Positions 44,628 through 52,678 of a stretch of 64,000 bases of DNA are shown here, piece after piece. Source of the DNA: Ruegeria sp. HKCCD4315. Lineage in GTDB: Bacteria; Pseudomonadota; Alphaproteobacteria; Rhodobacterales; Rhodobacteraceae. Made by a program: the position numbers and the translations under genes. The stretch is from NCBI RefSeq assembly GCF_013112245.1, contig NZ_WVRN01000001.1, positions 2,236,501 to 2,300,500 of the forward strand, in the 5' to 3' direction. The notes beneath the pieces are model-generated. The model saw nothing but the letters and a program-made list of their open reading frames with translations. It was not told the origin of the DNA and ran no database searches. Numbering within the stretch: position 1 is the stretch's first letter; every line of letters begins with the position of its first letter.

Positions 44628-45887
44628 ATGTTTCGGTCGTTTCGGGCAATGTTTGCCCAACCCTCAGCCTCATCCGCTCCTGCCGCACCAGAATTGTGCG
44701 CGACGAAGTCTGCGTTGGCGGCTGCCTTGCCTGAACAAGGACAACTCAACATTCCTGTTGTGCAAACGGGTAATGAAAACCTGATCGGACATTCCACAAT
44801 CGAACATGGCCGCTATTTGGCCAGGCAGGATCGTTGGACCGACCTGTCCAAGGAAATGCGAACCGCAGATCAGGATCGCGCGGCGGTGTCGGACGGGATG
44901 CCAATTGCCGATCTTCTGGCGTTTGGGGCAAGATCGGATGTGGTTCTGGCTGCGGAACACGCACTGACGGACGGCAAAGCCATTTCGGATTACGACCTGT
45001 TGGGAGGCATATCTGAGCTTGAAGGCGAAATGGCGGACAATCCTGATGACCCCATGATCGCCGCCGTTGTGGCACTTGCCCATATCGATCTGGCCTGGGC
45101 GTGGCGTGGTACAGCGTCAGACACGGCACTGCCGCCCTTGCACCGTTCGCGCTGTGCGGCACATTTCGACCGGGCCGCGTCGATCTTGCCCAAATGCCGG
45201 ACTGATGCCCCGGACAGCCCGCTGATTGCTGCGGCAGGCTGCGCGCTTTTGGCCGGTCAACGCCGCGCCAACGCGCGGGTGTCTGATGAATATGAGCGCC
45301 TGATCACGCTGGATCCGCGCAACCAACGGCACATGCGTGCCATGGGCAGCCATCTGTTGCCTCGGTGGTTCGGAAGCTACGATGAATTGGAATTACAAGC
45401 GATGCGCACAGCGGCTCGGACCCAGGGCGTCTGGGGCGCTGGCGGCTACACTTGGGTTCAGTTCGACGCCATCGCGCTGGATGAAGAAGCCTGTGCGCGG
45501 GTCGATACCGAGTATTTCCTGGACGGTTTGCGCGACATCGTGCGGCTTCGGCCGGATCAGCAAATGATCAACATGCTGTCGGCCTATTGTGCAATCACCA
45601 TCCAAAACGGACGAGGCCGGAACGAACAAGCCGACCAGTTCCGTGTACAGATGCGCGATACTGCGAACTGGCTGATCCGCGATCACCTGACCGAGTTGCA
45701 CCCATTGATCTGGGCCCACGCGACAGCAGGCTTCAACAACTCGGTGCGCATCAACTCGCCCGAGCGGTTTGCCGCACGGGGCCAGCGGGATGCCTTGCGG
45801 GCGATCTCGGATCTGTTCCGGGAAGAATTGCGCAATGGTATGGACGTGACCTTCACTCCAACGGGCCTACAGTTTTCCCAGAACTGA
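44628..45887 (+). CDS. Hypothetical protein, probably all-helical
   Basis: A 419-residue protein I do not recognise. It has no obvious signal peptide or membrane segment. The middle (about 90-300) is rich in alternating alanine, leucine and aromatic residues with spacing like tetratricopeptide repeats, for example PMIAAVVALAHIDLAWAWRG and DSPLIAAAGCALLAGQRRANARV, yet no repeat is clean. A tryptophan-rich stretch (TQGVWGAGGYTWVQFDA) is near 266. The ATG at 44628 was preferred to the GTG at 44601. Upstream, 129 bases separate it from the previous gene; a stem-loop at 45913 follows. It is probably a single-gene unit beside gatB. Confidence 0.7.
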   Translation: MFRSFRAMFAQPSASSAPAAPELCATKSALAAALPEQGQLNIPVVQTGNENLIGHSTIEHGRYLARQDRWTDLSKEMRTADQDRAAVSDGMPIADLLAFGARSDVVLAAEHALTDGKAISDYDLLGGISELEGEMADNPDDPMIAAVVALAHIDLAWAWRGTASDTALPPLHRSRCAAHFDRAASILPKCRTDAPDSPLIAAAGCALLAGQRRANARVSDEYERLITLDPRNQRHMRAMGSHLLPRWFGSYDELELQAMRTAARTQGVWGAGGYTWVQFDAIALDEEACARVDTEYFLDGLRDIVRLRPDQQMINMLSAYCAITIQNGRGRNEQADQFRVQMRDTANWLIRDHLTELHPLIWAHATAGFNNSVRINSPERFAARGQRDALRAISDLFREELRNGMDVTFTPTGLQFSQN

Positions 45888-45912
45888 ACACGTCAGGATT
45901 CCCCCTTGCCCC

Positions 45913-45930
45913 TAGGCCCTGCCGGGCCTA
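45913..45930. other. Short stem-loop between hypothetical gene and gatB
   Basis: TAGGCCC and GGGCCTA pair over seven bases with loop TGCC. No T run follows on the plus strand. It may be a weak terminator of the hypothetical gene. Confidence 0.45.
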
Positions 45931-45968
45931 ATACGCAGGCTTAGACTTCTGCGGAAATGAGGCGCGCC

Positions 45969-47480
45969 ATGCTCGATCTGACATACGAAATGCCCAAACC
46001 CAAGACCATTGCCGGGGCCAAGCACGATTGGGAACTGGTGATCGGGATGGAGGTGCACGCTCAGGTCTCGTCTAATGCCAAGCTGTTCTCGGGTGCGTCG
46101 ACCCAATTCGGAGCCGAACCGAACTCGAACGTGGCTTTCGTGGACGCGGCGATGCCGGGGATGCTGCCGGTGATCAACGAATACTGCGTTGAGCAAGCTG
46201 TGCGCACAGGGCTGGGCCTGAAGGCGGATATAAACCTGAAATCGGCGTTCGACCGTAAGAACTATTTCTACCCTGACCTGCCGCAGGGCTATCAGATTTC
46301 GCAGCTGTACCACCCTATCGTGGGCGAAGGCGAAGTGCTGGTTGAGATGGGTGACGGCACCGCACGCATGGTTCGCATCGAACGCATCCACATGGAGCAG
46401 GACGCGGGTAAATCGATCCACGACATGGACCCGCATATGTCCTTCGTCGACCTGAACCGGACCGGCGTCTGTCTGATGGAGATCGTCAGCCGCCCAGATA
46501 TTCGCGGGCCGGAAGAGGCTGCCGCCTATATCGCCAAGCTGCGCCAGATCATGCGCTATCTGGGCACTTGTGATGGCAACATGCAAAACGGCAACCTGCG
46601 GGCGGACGTCAACGTCTCTATCTGTTTGCCGGGTGCCTATGAGAAGTATCAGGAAACGCAGGATTTCTCGCATTTGGGCACGCGCTGCGAGATCAAGAAC
46701 ATGAACTCGATGCGGTTCATCCAGCAGGCGATTGAAGTCGAAGCCCGCCGCCAGATCGCCATCGTCGAAGGGGGTGGTGAGGTCGAACAGGAAACCCGCC
46801 TGTATGACCCGGACAAGGGTGAGACCCGCTCGATGCGGTCCAAGGAAGAGGCGCATGACTATCGTTACTTCCCCGACCCTGATCTGCTGCCGCTGGAAAT
46901 CGAGCAAGCGTGGGTCGATGACATCGCCGCGAAGCTGCCTGAACTGCCCGACGAGAAAAAGGCGCGCTTTATCAGCGAATTCGGCCTGACCGACTATGAC
47001 GCGTCGGTTCTGACTGCTGAGGTGGAATCCGCTGCGTATTTCGAAGAGGTCGCCAAGGGCCGCAACGGGAAACTGGCTGCGAACTGGGTCATCAACGAGC
47101 TGTTCGGCCGGTTGAAAAAAGAAGACCACGACATCACCGACTCGCCGGTTTCCCCGGCACAGTTGGGTGGGATCATTGACCTGATCTCGTCGGATGCCAT
47201 TTCGGGCAAGATCGCCAAGGACCTGTTCGAGATTGTCTATACCGAAGGCGGTGACCCGGCGCAGATCGTTGAAGAGCGTGGCATGAAGCAGGTGACCGAT
47301 ACCGGCGCCATCGAAGCTGCTCTGGATGAAATCATCGCTGCCAACCCGGCGCAGGTCGAAAAGGCCAAAGTGAACCCGAAACTGGCGGGTTGGTTCGTGG
47401 GCCAGGTCATGAAGGCGACCGGAGGCAAGGCGAACCCGAAGGCCGTGAACGAACTGGTCAGCAAAAAGCTTGGGTCGTAA
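45969..47480 (+). CDS. gatB: Aspartyl/glutamyl-tRNA amidotransferase subunit B
   Basis: A 503-residue subunit of the GatCAB complex that converts misacylated Glu-tRNA(Gln) and Asp-tRNA(Asn) to the amides. The N-terminal kinase-like domain has [20 protein letters not shown] (about residues 18-37), [16 protein letters not shown] (about 98), [11 protein letters not shown] and [12 protein letters not shown]. The C-terminal YqeY-like tail (about 355-503) binds tRNA. The ATG at 45969 begins [12 protein letters not shown], the usual alphaproteobacterial start; an ATG four codons earlier is possible. GAGG lies six bases before it. gatA and gatC are not in the window, so the complex is encoded at separate places. 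Confidence 0.95.
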   Translation: MLDLTYEMPKPKTIAGAKHDWELVIGMEVHAQVSSNAKLFSGASTQFGAEPNSNVAFVDAAMPGMLPVINEYCVEQAVRTGLGLKADINLKSAFDRKNYFYPDLPQGYQISQLYHPIVGEGEVLVEMGDGTARMVRIERIHMEQDAGKSIHDMDPHMSFVDLNRTGVCLMEIVSRPDIRGPEEAAAYIAKLRQIMRYLGTCDGNMQNGNLRADVNVSICLPGAYEKYQETQDFSHLGTRCEIKNMNSMRFIQQAIEVEARRQIAIVEGGGEVEQETRLYDPDKGETRSMRSKEEAHDYRYFPDPDLLPLEIEQAWVDDIAAKLPELPDEKKARFISEFGLTDYDASVLTAEVESAAYFEEVAKGRNGKLAANWVINELFGRLKKEDHDITDSPVSPAQLGGIIDLISSDAISGKIAKDLFEIVYTEGGDPAQIVEERGMKQVTDTGAIEAALDEIIAANPAQVEKAKVNPKLAGWFVGQVMKATGGKANPKAVNELVSKKLGS

Positions 47481-47561
47481 CCCGTTTTATGTGTAGAGGT
47501 CTGCCAGCGGCAACGGGTGGACTTGTACACATCCTATTCTCACGAAATCTTAAGACTTGGG

Positions 47562-47580
47562 GTCAAGCCATCGGCTTGAC
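47562..47580. other. Stem-loop upstream of pepT
   Basis: GTCAAGCC and GGCTTGAC pair over eight bases with loop ATC, flanked by GGG and CCC that could extend the stem. It lies 82 bases after gatB and 48 before pepT and may end the gatB transcript or shape the pepT leader. No T run follows. Confidence 0.5.
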
Positions 47581-47627
47581 TTCCCCCTGTTCGCGCTCTT
47601 TCTTCGCCTCCAGAGAGGTGAGGTATC

Positions 47628-48884
47628 ATGCAGAACAGATTTGATCAGGAACTCGAAGACCGGCTGGTGCGGTACGCGGCCATCGACAGTCAAAGTGACG
47701 AGACTTCTCCCACAACCCCCAGCACGCAAATCCAGTTCGACATGCTGAACCTGTTGCGCGACGAGTTGACCCAGATCGGCGCGCAGGATATCGAGATCAC
47801 AGGCGACAGCGTGGTGATTGCTACCATTCCCGGAACCGCTCCGGGGCCGACAGTGGGCTTTTTGGCGCATGTGGATACCGCCCCTCAGTTCAACGCCACA
47901 GGCGTCAAGCCACGGGTGATCAAGGGATACAATGGCGGCGATATCTCATTCCCAGACGATCCTGATCTGGTTTTGTCGCCAGAAGAAAACCCCTATCTGG
48001 CCGAGAAGATTGGCCATGACCTGATCACCGCTTCGGGTACAACCCTGCTGGGTGCGGATGACAAGGCGGGCGTGTCGATCCTGATGACCATGGCGCGGCA
48101 CCTGATCGAAAACCCGGATATTCCGCACGGACCGATCCGCATCGCCTTTACCCCGGATGAAGAGATCGGGCGCGGTGTAACCGAACAGCTTCCCAAGGAT
48201 CTGGGCGCGGATTTCGCCTATACGCTGGACGGTCAGGAAGTCGGTGAAATCGAGTACGAGAGCTTTTCAGCCGACCGTGCTGTGATCAAGATCGAAGGCG
48301 TTTCGATCCATCCCGGTTTGGCGAAAGACAAAATGGTGAACGCAGCACATCTGGCTGCAAAGATCGTTCAAACGCTACCTCAAGCCACCATGACCCCGGA
48401 AACCACAGATGGGCGCGAGGGATTCATCCATGTCACCGACATGAATGGCGTCTCGTCCGAGATGGAGATCAAGCTGATCCTGCGTGATTTCGAAATGGAC
48501 GCACTGGAAGCCCAGCGCAACATCGTGCGACAGGTTTGTGCCGCTGTACAGGCCACCGAACCACGCGCAAATATCACCTGCGAAATCAGCCATCAGTATC
48601 GCAATATGCGCTATTGGCTGGAAAACGACATGACGCCAGTCGATCTGGCCCGCGATGCCTGCCGCGAATTGGGGATCGAACCTCTGTCCGTCCCGATCCG
48701 TGGCGGCACCGACGGGTCGCGCCTGACCGAGTTCGGCACCCCCTGCCCCAACCTTTTCACTGGGATGCAGTGTATTCACGGGCCGATGGAGTGGATCTCA
48801 GTACAGGATATGGCGCTGGCGACAGAACTGTGCCTGTCGGTTGTGACCAAGGCGGCACAGGCAGGCGGTAATCATCAGGGCTGA
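47628..48884 (+). CDS. pepT: Peptidase T (tripeptide aminopeptidase)
   Basis: A 418-residue M20B aminopeptidase releasing the N-terminal residue of tripeptides. Zinc and catalytic marks: FLAHVDTAPQF near residue 84, GADDKAGVSILM near 143, FTPDEEIGRG near 175 and GGTDGSRLTEFGTPCPN near 360, with CIHGPMEWISV at the end. The motif set is PepT rather than ArgE or HipO, so this is a distinct M20 branch from the cluster at 13.7-18.5 kb. A very good ribosome binding site, GAGGTGAGG, precedes the ATG. The gene appears to be a single unit. Confidence 0.93.
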   Translation: MQNRFDQELEDRLVRYAAIDSQSDETSPTTPSTQIQFDMLNLLRDELTQIGAQDIEITGDSVVIATIPGTAPGPTVGFLAHVDTAPQFNATGVKPRVIKGYNGGDISFPDDPDLVLSPEENPYLAEKIGHDLITASGTTLLGADDKAGVSILMTMARHLIENPDIPHGPIRIAFTPDEEIGRGVTEQLPKDLGADFAYTLDGQEVGEIEYESFSADRAVIKIEGVSIHPGLAKDKMVNAAHLAAKIVQTLPQATMTPETTDGREGFIHVTDMNGVSSEMEIKLILRDFEMDALEAQRNIVRQVCAAVQATEPRANITCEISHQYRNMRYWLENDMTPVDLARDACRELGIEPLSVPIRGGTDGSRLTEFGTPCPNLFTGMQCIHGPMEWISVQDMALATELCLSVVTKAAQAGGNHQG

Positions 48885-48964
48885 AATCCGCCGGTTGGGC
48901 AACGGCTCTTTCCCTCGGGGATCAGCGTGTTAGTTTGGCGCGAACAGGTGTTTAGGAACAGTTG

Positions 48965-49384
48965 ATGCAGCGCTACGAATACAAGGTGATCCCCGCCCCA
49001 CAAAAAGGTGTCAAAGCCAAAGGGGTGAAAACACCCGAGGGCCGCTTTGCGGTCTCGGTTGAACAGGTCCTGAACCAAATGGGTCAGGACGGCTGGGAAT
49101 ACCAACGCGCCGAGCTGCTACCCAGCGAGGAACGCGCGGGCCTGACCGGATCGACAACGAACTGGCGCAACGTGCTGGTGTTTCGGCGCGTGGTGGAAGA
49201 AGAAGTTGACGCATCCGAAATCGGCACAGCACCAGATATGGACAGCACCCCGTTGGCCCAGCCGGTTCCGGGCCCCGACGAGGTTCAGGCGCCGAAACCG
49301 ATTGCGGCCGAGGCAGACGAACAGCCGTTGTCGTTGAAACGGTCTGATGAAGTATCCGAGGCCGATGACGCTTCAAAATCTTAG
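48965..49384 (+). CDS. DUF4177-like small protein
   Basis: A 139-residue protein whose first 65 residues match the DUF4177 type: QRYEYKVIPAP at the start, VEQVLNQMGQDGWEYQRAE in the middle and NVLVFRRV at the end. The remainder (about 70-139) is an acidic, proline-rich tail with no order expected. No function is known for the domain. ATG at 48965 with AGGAA upstream; the preceding TTG is unlikely. It lies 80 bases after pepT and before the 328-base gap; its strand agrees with both neighbours. Confidence 0.75.
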   Translation: MQRYEYKVIPAPQKGVKAKGVKTPEGRFAVSVEQVLNQMGQDGWEYQRAELLPSEERAGLTGSTTNWRNVLVFRRVVEEEVDASEIGTAPDMDSTPLAQPVPGPDEVQAPKPIAAEADEQPLSLKRSDEVSEADDASKS

Positions 49385-49712
49385 TCTATGTCGAAGGGTT
49401 GGGTATCTGAGTCAGGGCACTAGACACCTGCTGTTTTGAGATAAGTCCAACATCTTTAGTCATTTGCCACGCTTTCAACACAGGTTGCCCGGCGGAACCC
49501 GCGTCCAGGCTTGTCCGGTGTGGGTTCCAGCGCACTCGGGTTGCAAATGACCGGAACAGACGCCTGTCCATGCGTGATCTCGTCCGAAAAAGTACAGACG
49601 CGTTAAAAGACTGGCGTTGACTTGAACACAAGCAGGGCACTCCATTTGAAAAAGGGATACGCACCCCGAAAATCTGTATCATGTTAACCGAACAACCGGG
49701 AGGGACATCAAA
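49385..49712. other. Gene-free stretch before the cysteine synthase-like gene
   Basis: I find no convincing coding region, RNA gene or hairpin terminator in these 328 bases. The right end holds GGGAGG, the ribosome binding site of the next gene. A TTGACT at 49617 could be a -35 box but no good -10 lies at 17 bases, so no promoter is claimed. Small open frames on the minus strand run into the antisense of the next gene and are not supported. Confidence 0.5.
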
Positions 49713-50789
49713 ATGGCTATTCGGCAGACGCAAGGGCGGGCACGCCTTTATGACAGCATTCTCGACACCGTGGGCGACACGCCTTGCATCCGAGTCAATC
49801 GTATCGCGCCAGATCATGTAACCGTCTATGTGAAGTTCGAAGCGTTCAATCCCGCCGGTTCGGTCAAAGACAGGCTGGCGCTGAATATCATCGAAGCAGC
49901 GGAACGCGACGGGCGATTGAAACCGGGTCAGACTGTTGTCGAGGCGACATCTGGCAATACCGGGATAGGACTGGCCATGGTTTGCGCCGCAAAGGGCTAT
50001 CCTCTGGTTGTCACGATGGCTGAAAGTTTCTCGGTCGAGCGGCGCAAGTTGATGCGGTTTTTGGGGGCCAAGGTCGTTCTGACCCCCAAGGCGCAAAAAG
50101 GGTTTGGCATGTACACCAAGGCCAAGGAACTGGCCGAGGAAAACGGGTGGTTTCTGGCCAGCCAGTTCGAAACCTCTGCCAATGCCGATATTCACGAAAA
50201 CACGACTGCGCGGGAGATTCTTGCCGATTTCGAAGGGCAGCGGCTGGATTACTGGGTGACAGGATACGGGACCGGCGGCACAGTTTCAGGTGTCTCGCGT
50301 GCCTTGCGGAAAGAGCGGCCCGAAACGAAGATCATCCTGACCGAACCAGCCAATGCAGCCATCGTGTCATCGGGGTACACTAACACCCGCAACGGGGATC
50401 ATCAGCCGACCGAGAGCCACCCGAATTTCGAGCCGCACCCGATTCAGGGATGGACGCCGGACTTCATTCCTTGGGTCCTGCAGGAAGCCATAGACAATAA
50501 GTATTACGACGAACTGATCCCCGTACCCGGACCCGAAGGGATCGCGTGGTCGCGCCGACTTGCCTCGGAAGAAGGTATTTTCACCGGAATCTCGGGCGGG
50601 TCGACCTTTGCCGTCGCGATGAAGATGGCCGAATCCGCACCGGAAGGATCCGTTTTCCTGGTCATGCTGCCGGACACTGGCGAGCGTTATTTGTCGACCC
50701 CTTTGTTCGAAGGCATCGAGGACGACATGACCGAAGAAGAATATGCGATTTCGGCATCAACGCCCTCGGCGCAGATGAGCGCAGACTGA
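49713..50789 (+). CDS. Cysteine synthase family PLP enzyme
   Basis: A 358-residue PLP enzyme of the fold-type II group. The PLP lysine is in FNPAGSVKDRLAL near residue 52, the serine/asparagine loop is VEATSGNTGIGLAMV near 78, and the phosphate loop is GTGGTVSGVSRAL near 188. This is the pattern of O-acetylserine sulfhydrylase (CysK/CysM). The C-terminal acidic extension (about 335-358) makes it longer than usual CysK (about 320), and the N-terminus ARLYDSILDTVGDTPCIRV is distinct from CysM. O-acetylserine as substrate is likely but not proven. GGGAGG precedes the ATG, with no gene upstream in the same unit. Confidence 0.85.
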   Translation: MAIRQTQGRARLYDSILDTVGDTPCIRVNRIAPDHVTVYVKFEAFNPAGSVKDRLALNIIEAAERDGRLKPGQTVVEATSGNTGIGLAMVCAAKGYPLVVTMAESFSVERRKLMRFLGAKVVLTPKAQKGFGMYTKAKELAEENGWFLASQFETSANADIHENTTAREILADFEGQRLDYWVTGYGTGGTVSGVSRALRKERPETKIILTEPANAAIVSSGYTNTRNGDHQPTESHPNFEPHPIQGWTPDFIPWVLQEAIDNKYYDELIPVPGPEGIAWSRRLASEEGIFTGISGGSTFAVAMKMAESAPEGSVFLVMLPDTGERYLSTPLFEGIEDDMTEEEYAISASTPSAQMSAD

Positions 50790-50801
50790 CGTTCTGCGCG
50801 T

Positions 50802-51056
50802 TCAAGTATCGATATCCAACGCCAGCGCGTGAATGCGGGGCACGATATCACCCAAAGCTTTGTGAACCGCACGATGGCGGGCAACGCGAGATTGCCCTTC
50901 AAAGGCGGCGGCGCGAATGCGGACGTTGAAATGGCTCTCGCCGCCTTCCTGAAAACCCGCGTGGCCGCGGTGGCTTTCGCTGTCGTCGATCACCTCAAGC
51001 TCGCGCGGGTCAAAGGCGGCTTGCAGGCAGGTTCGGATCTCGTCGGTCACGCTCAT
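50802..51056 (-). CDS. bolA: BolA family protein
   Basis: An 84-residue protein of the BolA/YrbA family. The core ESHRGHAGFQEGGESHFNVR contains the conserved histidine of the glutaredoxin-contact region, and AHRAVHKALGDIV-like sequence (RHRAVHKALGDIVPRIHALAL) forms the last helix. BolA proteins bind monothiol glutaredoxins and act in Fe-S trafficking and stress morphology. It ends 12 bases past the cysteine synthase gene on the other strand and is divergent from the J-domain gene. A perfect palindrome lies 12 bases upstream of its start. Confidence 0.92.
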   Translation of the reverse strand: MSVTDEIRTCLQAAFDPRELEVIDDSESHRGHAGFQEGGESHFNVRIRAAAFEGQSRVARHRAVHKALGDIVPRIHALALDIDT

Positions 51057-51067
51057 TTTTTCGCTCA

Positions 51068-51086
51068 GCGGTAAAAATTTTACCGC
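51068..51086. promoter_or_regulatory. Perfect palindrome between bolA and the J-domain gene
   Basis: GCGGTAAAA-A-TTTTACCGC has perfect nine-base arms around one central base, starting 12 bases upstream of the bolA ATG. Placed between divergent genes and so near the bolA start, it could be an operator controlling both, or a stem in the bolA leader that hides its ribosome binding site. Confidence 0.55.
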
Positions 51087-51164
51087 CCCCCTCTTCTACT
51101 TTCGGCTGCTTAGATTAAACTGCTGCCTCCGAGTCGAAAAGATGCGTTCGTGAGGATTGAGAGC

Positions 51165-51791
51165 ATGACGAAGTCAGACCCCTTCGGATTTGATATGTCC
51201 GTTTCCAGCGCCAAGAAAAAGAACCCGCGCGGGCGTCGGGGCATGTCAGGCGCGTCCGAGACGTCGGTCCGGATCTGTGATCATGAGGGCTGCAACGAGC
51301 CGGGCAAGTTCCGCGCGCCCAAGGCACCGGATGTGCTGGATGATTTCTTCTGGTTCTGCCAGCAGCATGTGCGCGAATACAATCAGAAATGGAACTTCTT
51401 CGACGGCACCACAGAGGCCGAGTTAAACGCGCAGCGGTCGAAAGACAAAGTGTGGGAACGCGAAACAAAACCGATGGGCGACCCCGAGGCGCGCGCCTGG
51501 GCCCGTCTGGGCATCGAGGACCCGCATCAGGTTCTGGGTGCCAACAGCACGCAAAACAAAGGCCGCACGTCGGGCGGTGGTGGCCGTCGCCTGCCCCCCA
51601 CCGAACGCCGCGCTATCGAGATTCTGGAAGCCAATGACAGCTGGTCCAAGGCAGAGGTGCGCAAGGCTTACAAGAAGCTGATTAAAGTCTTGCACCCGGA
51701 CATGAATGGCGGTGATCGCAGCCAGGAAGAGCAGCTACAAGAGGTCGTCTGGGCCTGGGATCAGATCAAGGACAGCCGGAATTTTAAATAA
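51165..51791 (+). CDS. J-domain protein with N-terminal Cys/His cluster
   Basis: A 208-residue co-chaperone. The J domain is at the C-terminus (about residues 135-208) with the HPD motif at about 177-179 in KVLHPDMNGG, needed to stimulate DnaK. The N-terminal part is different from DnaJ: cysteines at 38 and 43 (CDHEGC) and a Cys-x2-His at 65-68 (CQQH) could bind a metal. No G/F or DnaJ zinc-finger region is present. This layout is known from alphaproteobacterial proteins annotated as J-domain-containing; their clients are unknown. ATG at 51165 preceded by GAGGA at nine bases. Divergent from bolA, which also serves Fe-S/chaperone functions. Confidence 0.85.
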   Translation: MTKSDPFGFDMSVSSAKKKNPRGRRGMSGASETSVRICDHEGCNEPGKFRAPKAPDVLDDFFWFCQQHVREYNQKWNFFDGTTEAELNAQRSKDKVWERETKPMGDPEARAWARLGIEDPHQVLGANSTQNKGRTSGGGGRRLPPTERRAIEILEANDSWSKAEVRKAYKKLIKVLHPDMNGGDRSQEEQLQEVVWAWDQIKDSRNFK

Positions 51792-51928
51792 TTCTGCGAT
51801 CCGACAGCTGTGGCTTTGTGTGTACACTGCCCGGCCCAATTGCGATCAAGCTCACGGGAAACCTTGTTCAATACCCGCAATAGTGGTGGGGTTTGAACAC
51901 AGGTATTAACGGAGCAGCCGCTGTGCGA

Positions 51929-52477
51929 ATGCCATACCTCCTTTTGCTTTTTTCGCTGGGCGTTTATTTCGCGGCCCCGTTTCTTCCGACTGAATTCGCG
52001 TTCGCCCGAGAACTGAGCCTGCTATTCATTGTCATCAGCTTGGTTTGGGGACTGCGCGCGTGGCTCAGGTGGCGCAAGGCAAACACATGGATCATCGTGG
52101 ACGGGTCCAACGTGATCCATTGGAAAGAGGGTAAGCCGGATCTGGGCACATTGCGGCTGGTGCTGTCGGCGCTGAAGATGGCCGGGTTCAAACCGGGTGT
52201 CGTATTCGATGCAAATGTCGGCTATAAGCTCGACGGCGAATACATGAACGACCGGGCGCTGAGCCGCGCTTTAGGTCTGCGCACCAAGCAGGTCATGATC
52301 GCACCCAAAGGAACGCCGGCGGATCCTTTGATTTTACAAGCGTCGCGGGACAGCAAGGCACGCATTATCACAAATGACCGGTTTCGGGATTGGGTGGACG
52401 AGTTTCCGGATGTTTTGAAAGCGGATCGCCTCGTGAAAGGCGGCTTTCGTAACGATGAGCTTTGGTTTTCGCAATGA
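51929..52477 (+). CDS. Membrane-anchored NYN/PIN-like ribonuclease-domain protein
   Basis: About 182 residues. Two hydrophobic helices at the N-terminus (LLLLFSLGVYFAAP and LSLLFIVISLVWGLRAWL) would anchor it in the inner membrane. The following domain has WIIVDGSNVIHWKEG near residue 62, VVFDANVGY near 92-100, and ARIITNDRFRDWVDEFP near 152-163. Aspartates in these blocks fit the catalytic set of the Zc3h12a-like (NYN) nuclease domain, which cleaves RNA. I chose ATG at 51929; GTG at 51923 and a TTG at 51893 are also in frame, and ACGGAG upstream of GTG 51923 suggests it may be the true start. No terminator follows. Confidence 0.75.
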   Translation: MPYLLLLFSLGVYFAAPFLPTEFAFARELSLLFIVISLVWGLRAWLRWRKANTWIIVDGSNVIHWKEGKPDLGTLRLVLSALKMAGFKPGVVFDANVGYKLDGEYMNDRALSRALGLRTKQVMIAPKGTPADPLILQASRDSKARIITNDRFRDWVDEFPDVLKADRLVKGGFRNDELWFSQ

Positions 52478-52678
52478 GTAGGTGACCGTCGTTTCAAAGC
52501 TAAAGTTTGCGCGCGGCGCTGTGACGTACTTTGTGTGCCGCCCTCATTTCAATTGATGGTAGTCGATCTAGAGAAGCAAACTTTGCACTAACTTGCTTGA
52601 CCGCGGTGTAGATCAGTAAATGGCAGGGCTTTCTCCGCGAGCTTAACTTCGAATTACAAGTGCTTCCCAACGCTTCAA
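52478..52678. other. Gap between NYN and Hint genes
   Basis: 201 bases without a gene between convergent ends. AAAGTTTGC (52502-52510) and GCAAACTTT (52576-52584) are inverted copies 65 bases apart. I see no T run and no obvious terminator. Confidence 0.4.

Noticed and set aside
45912..47129. 405-codon open frame on the minus strand
   Set aside because: It lies antisense to gatB, whose product matches its family along the full length. No conserved feature in the antisense frame.
49386..50195. 269-codon open frame on the minus strand covering the 328-base gap
   Set aside because: Most of it is antisense to the cysteine synthase-like gene and the rest has no protein-like pattern or ribosome binding site.
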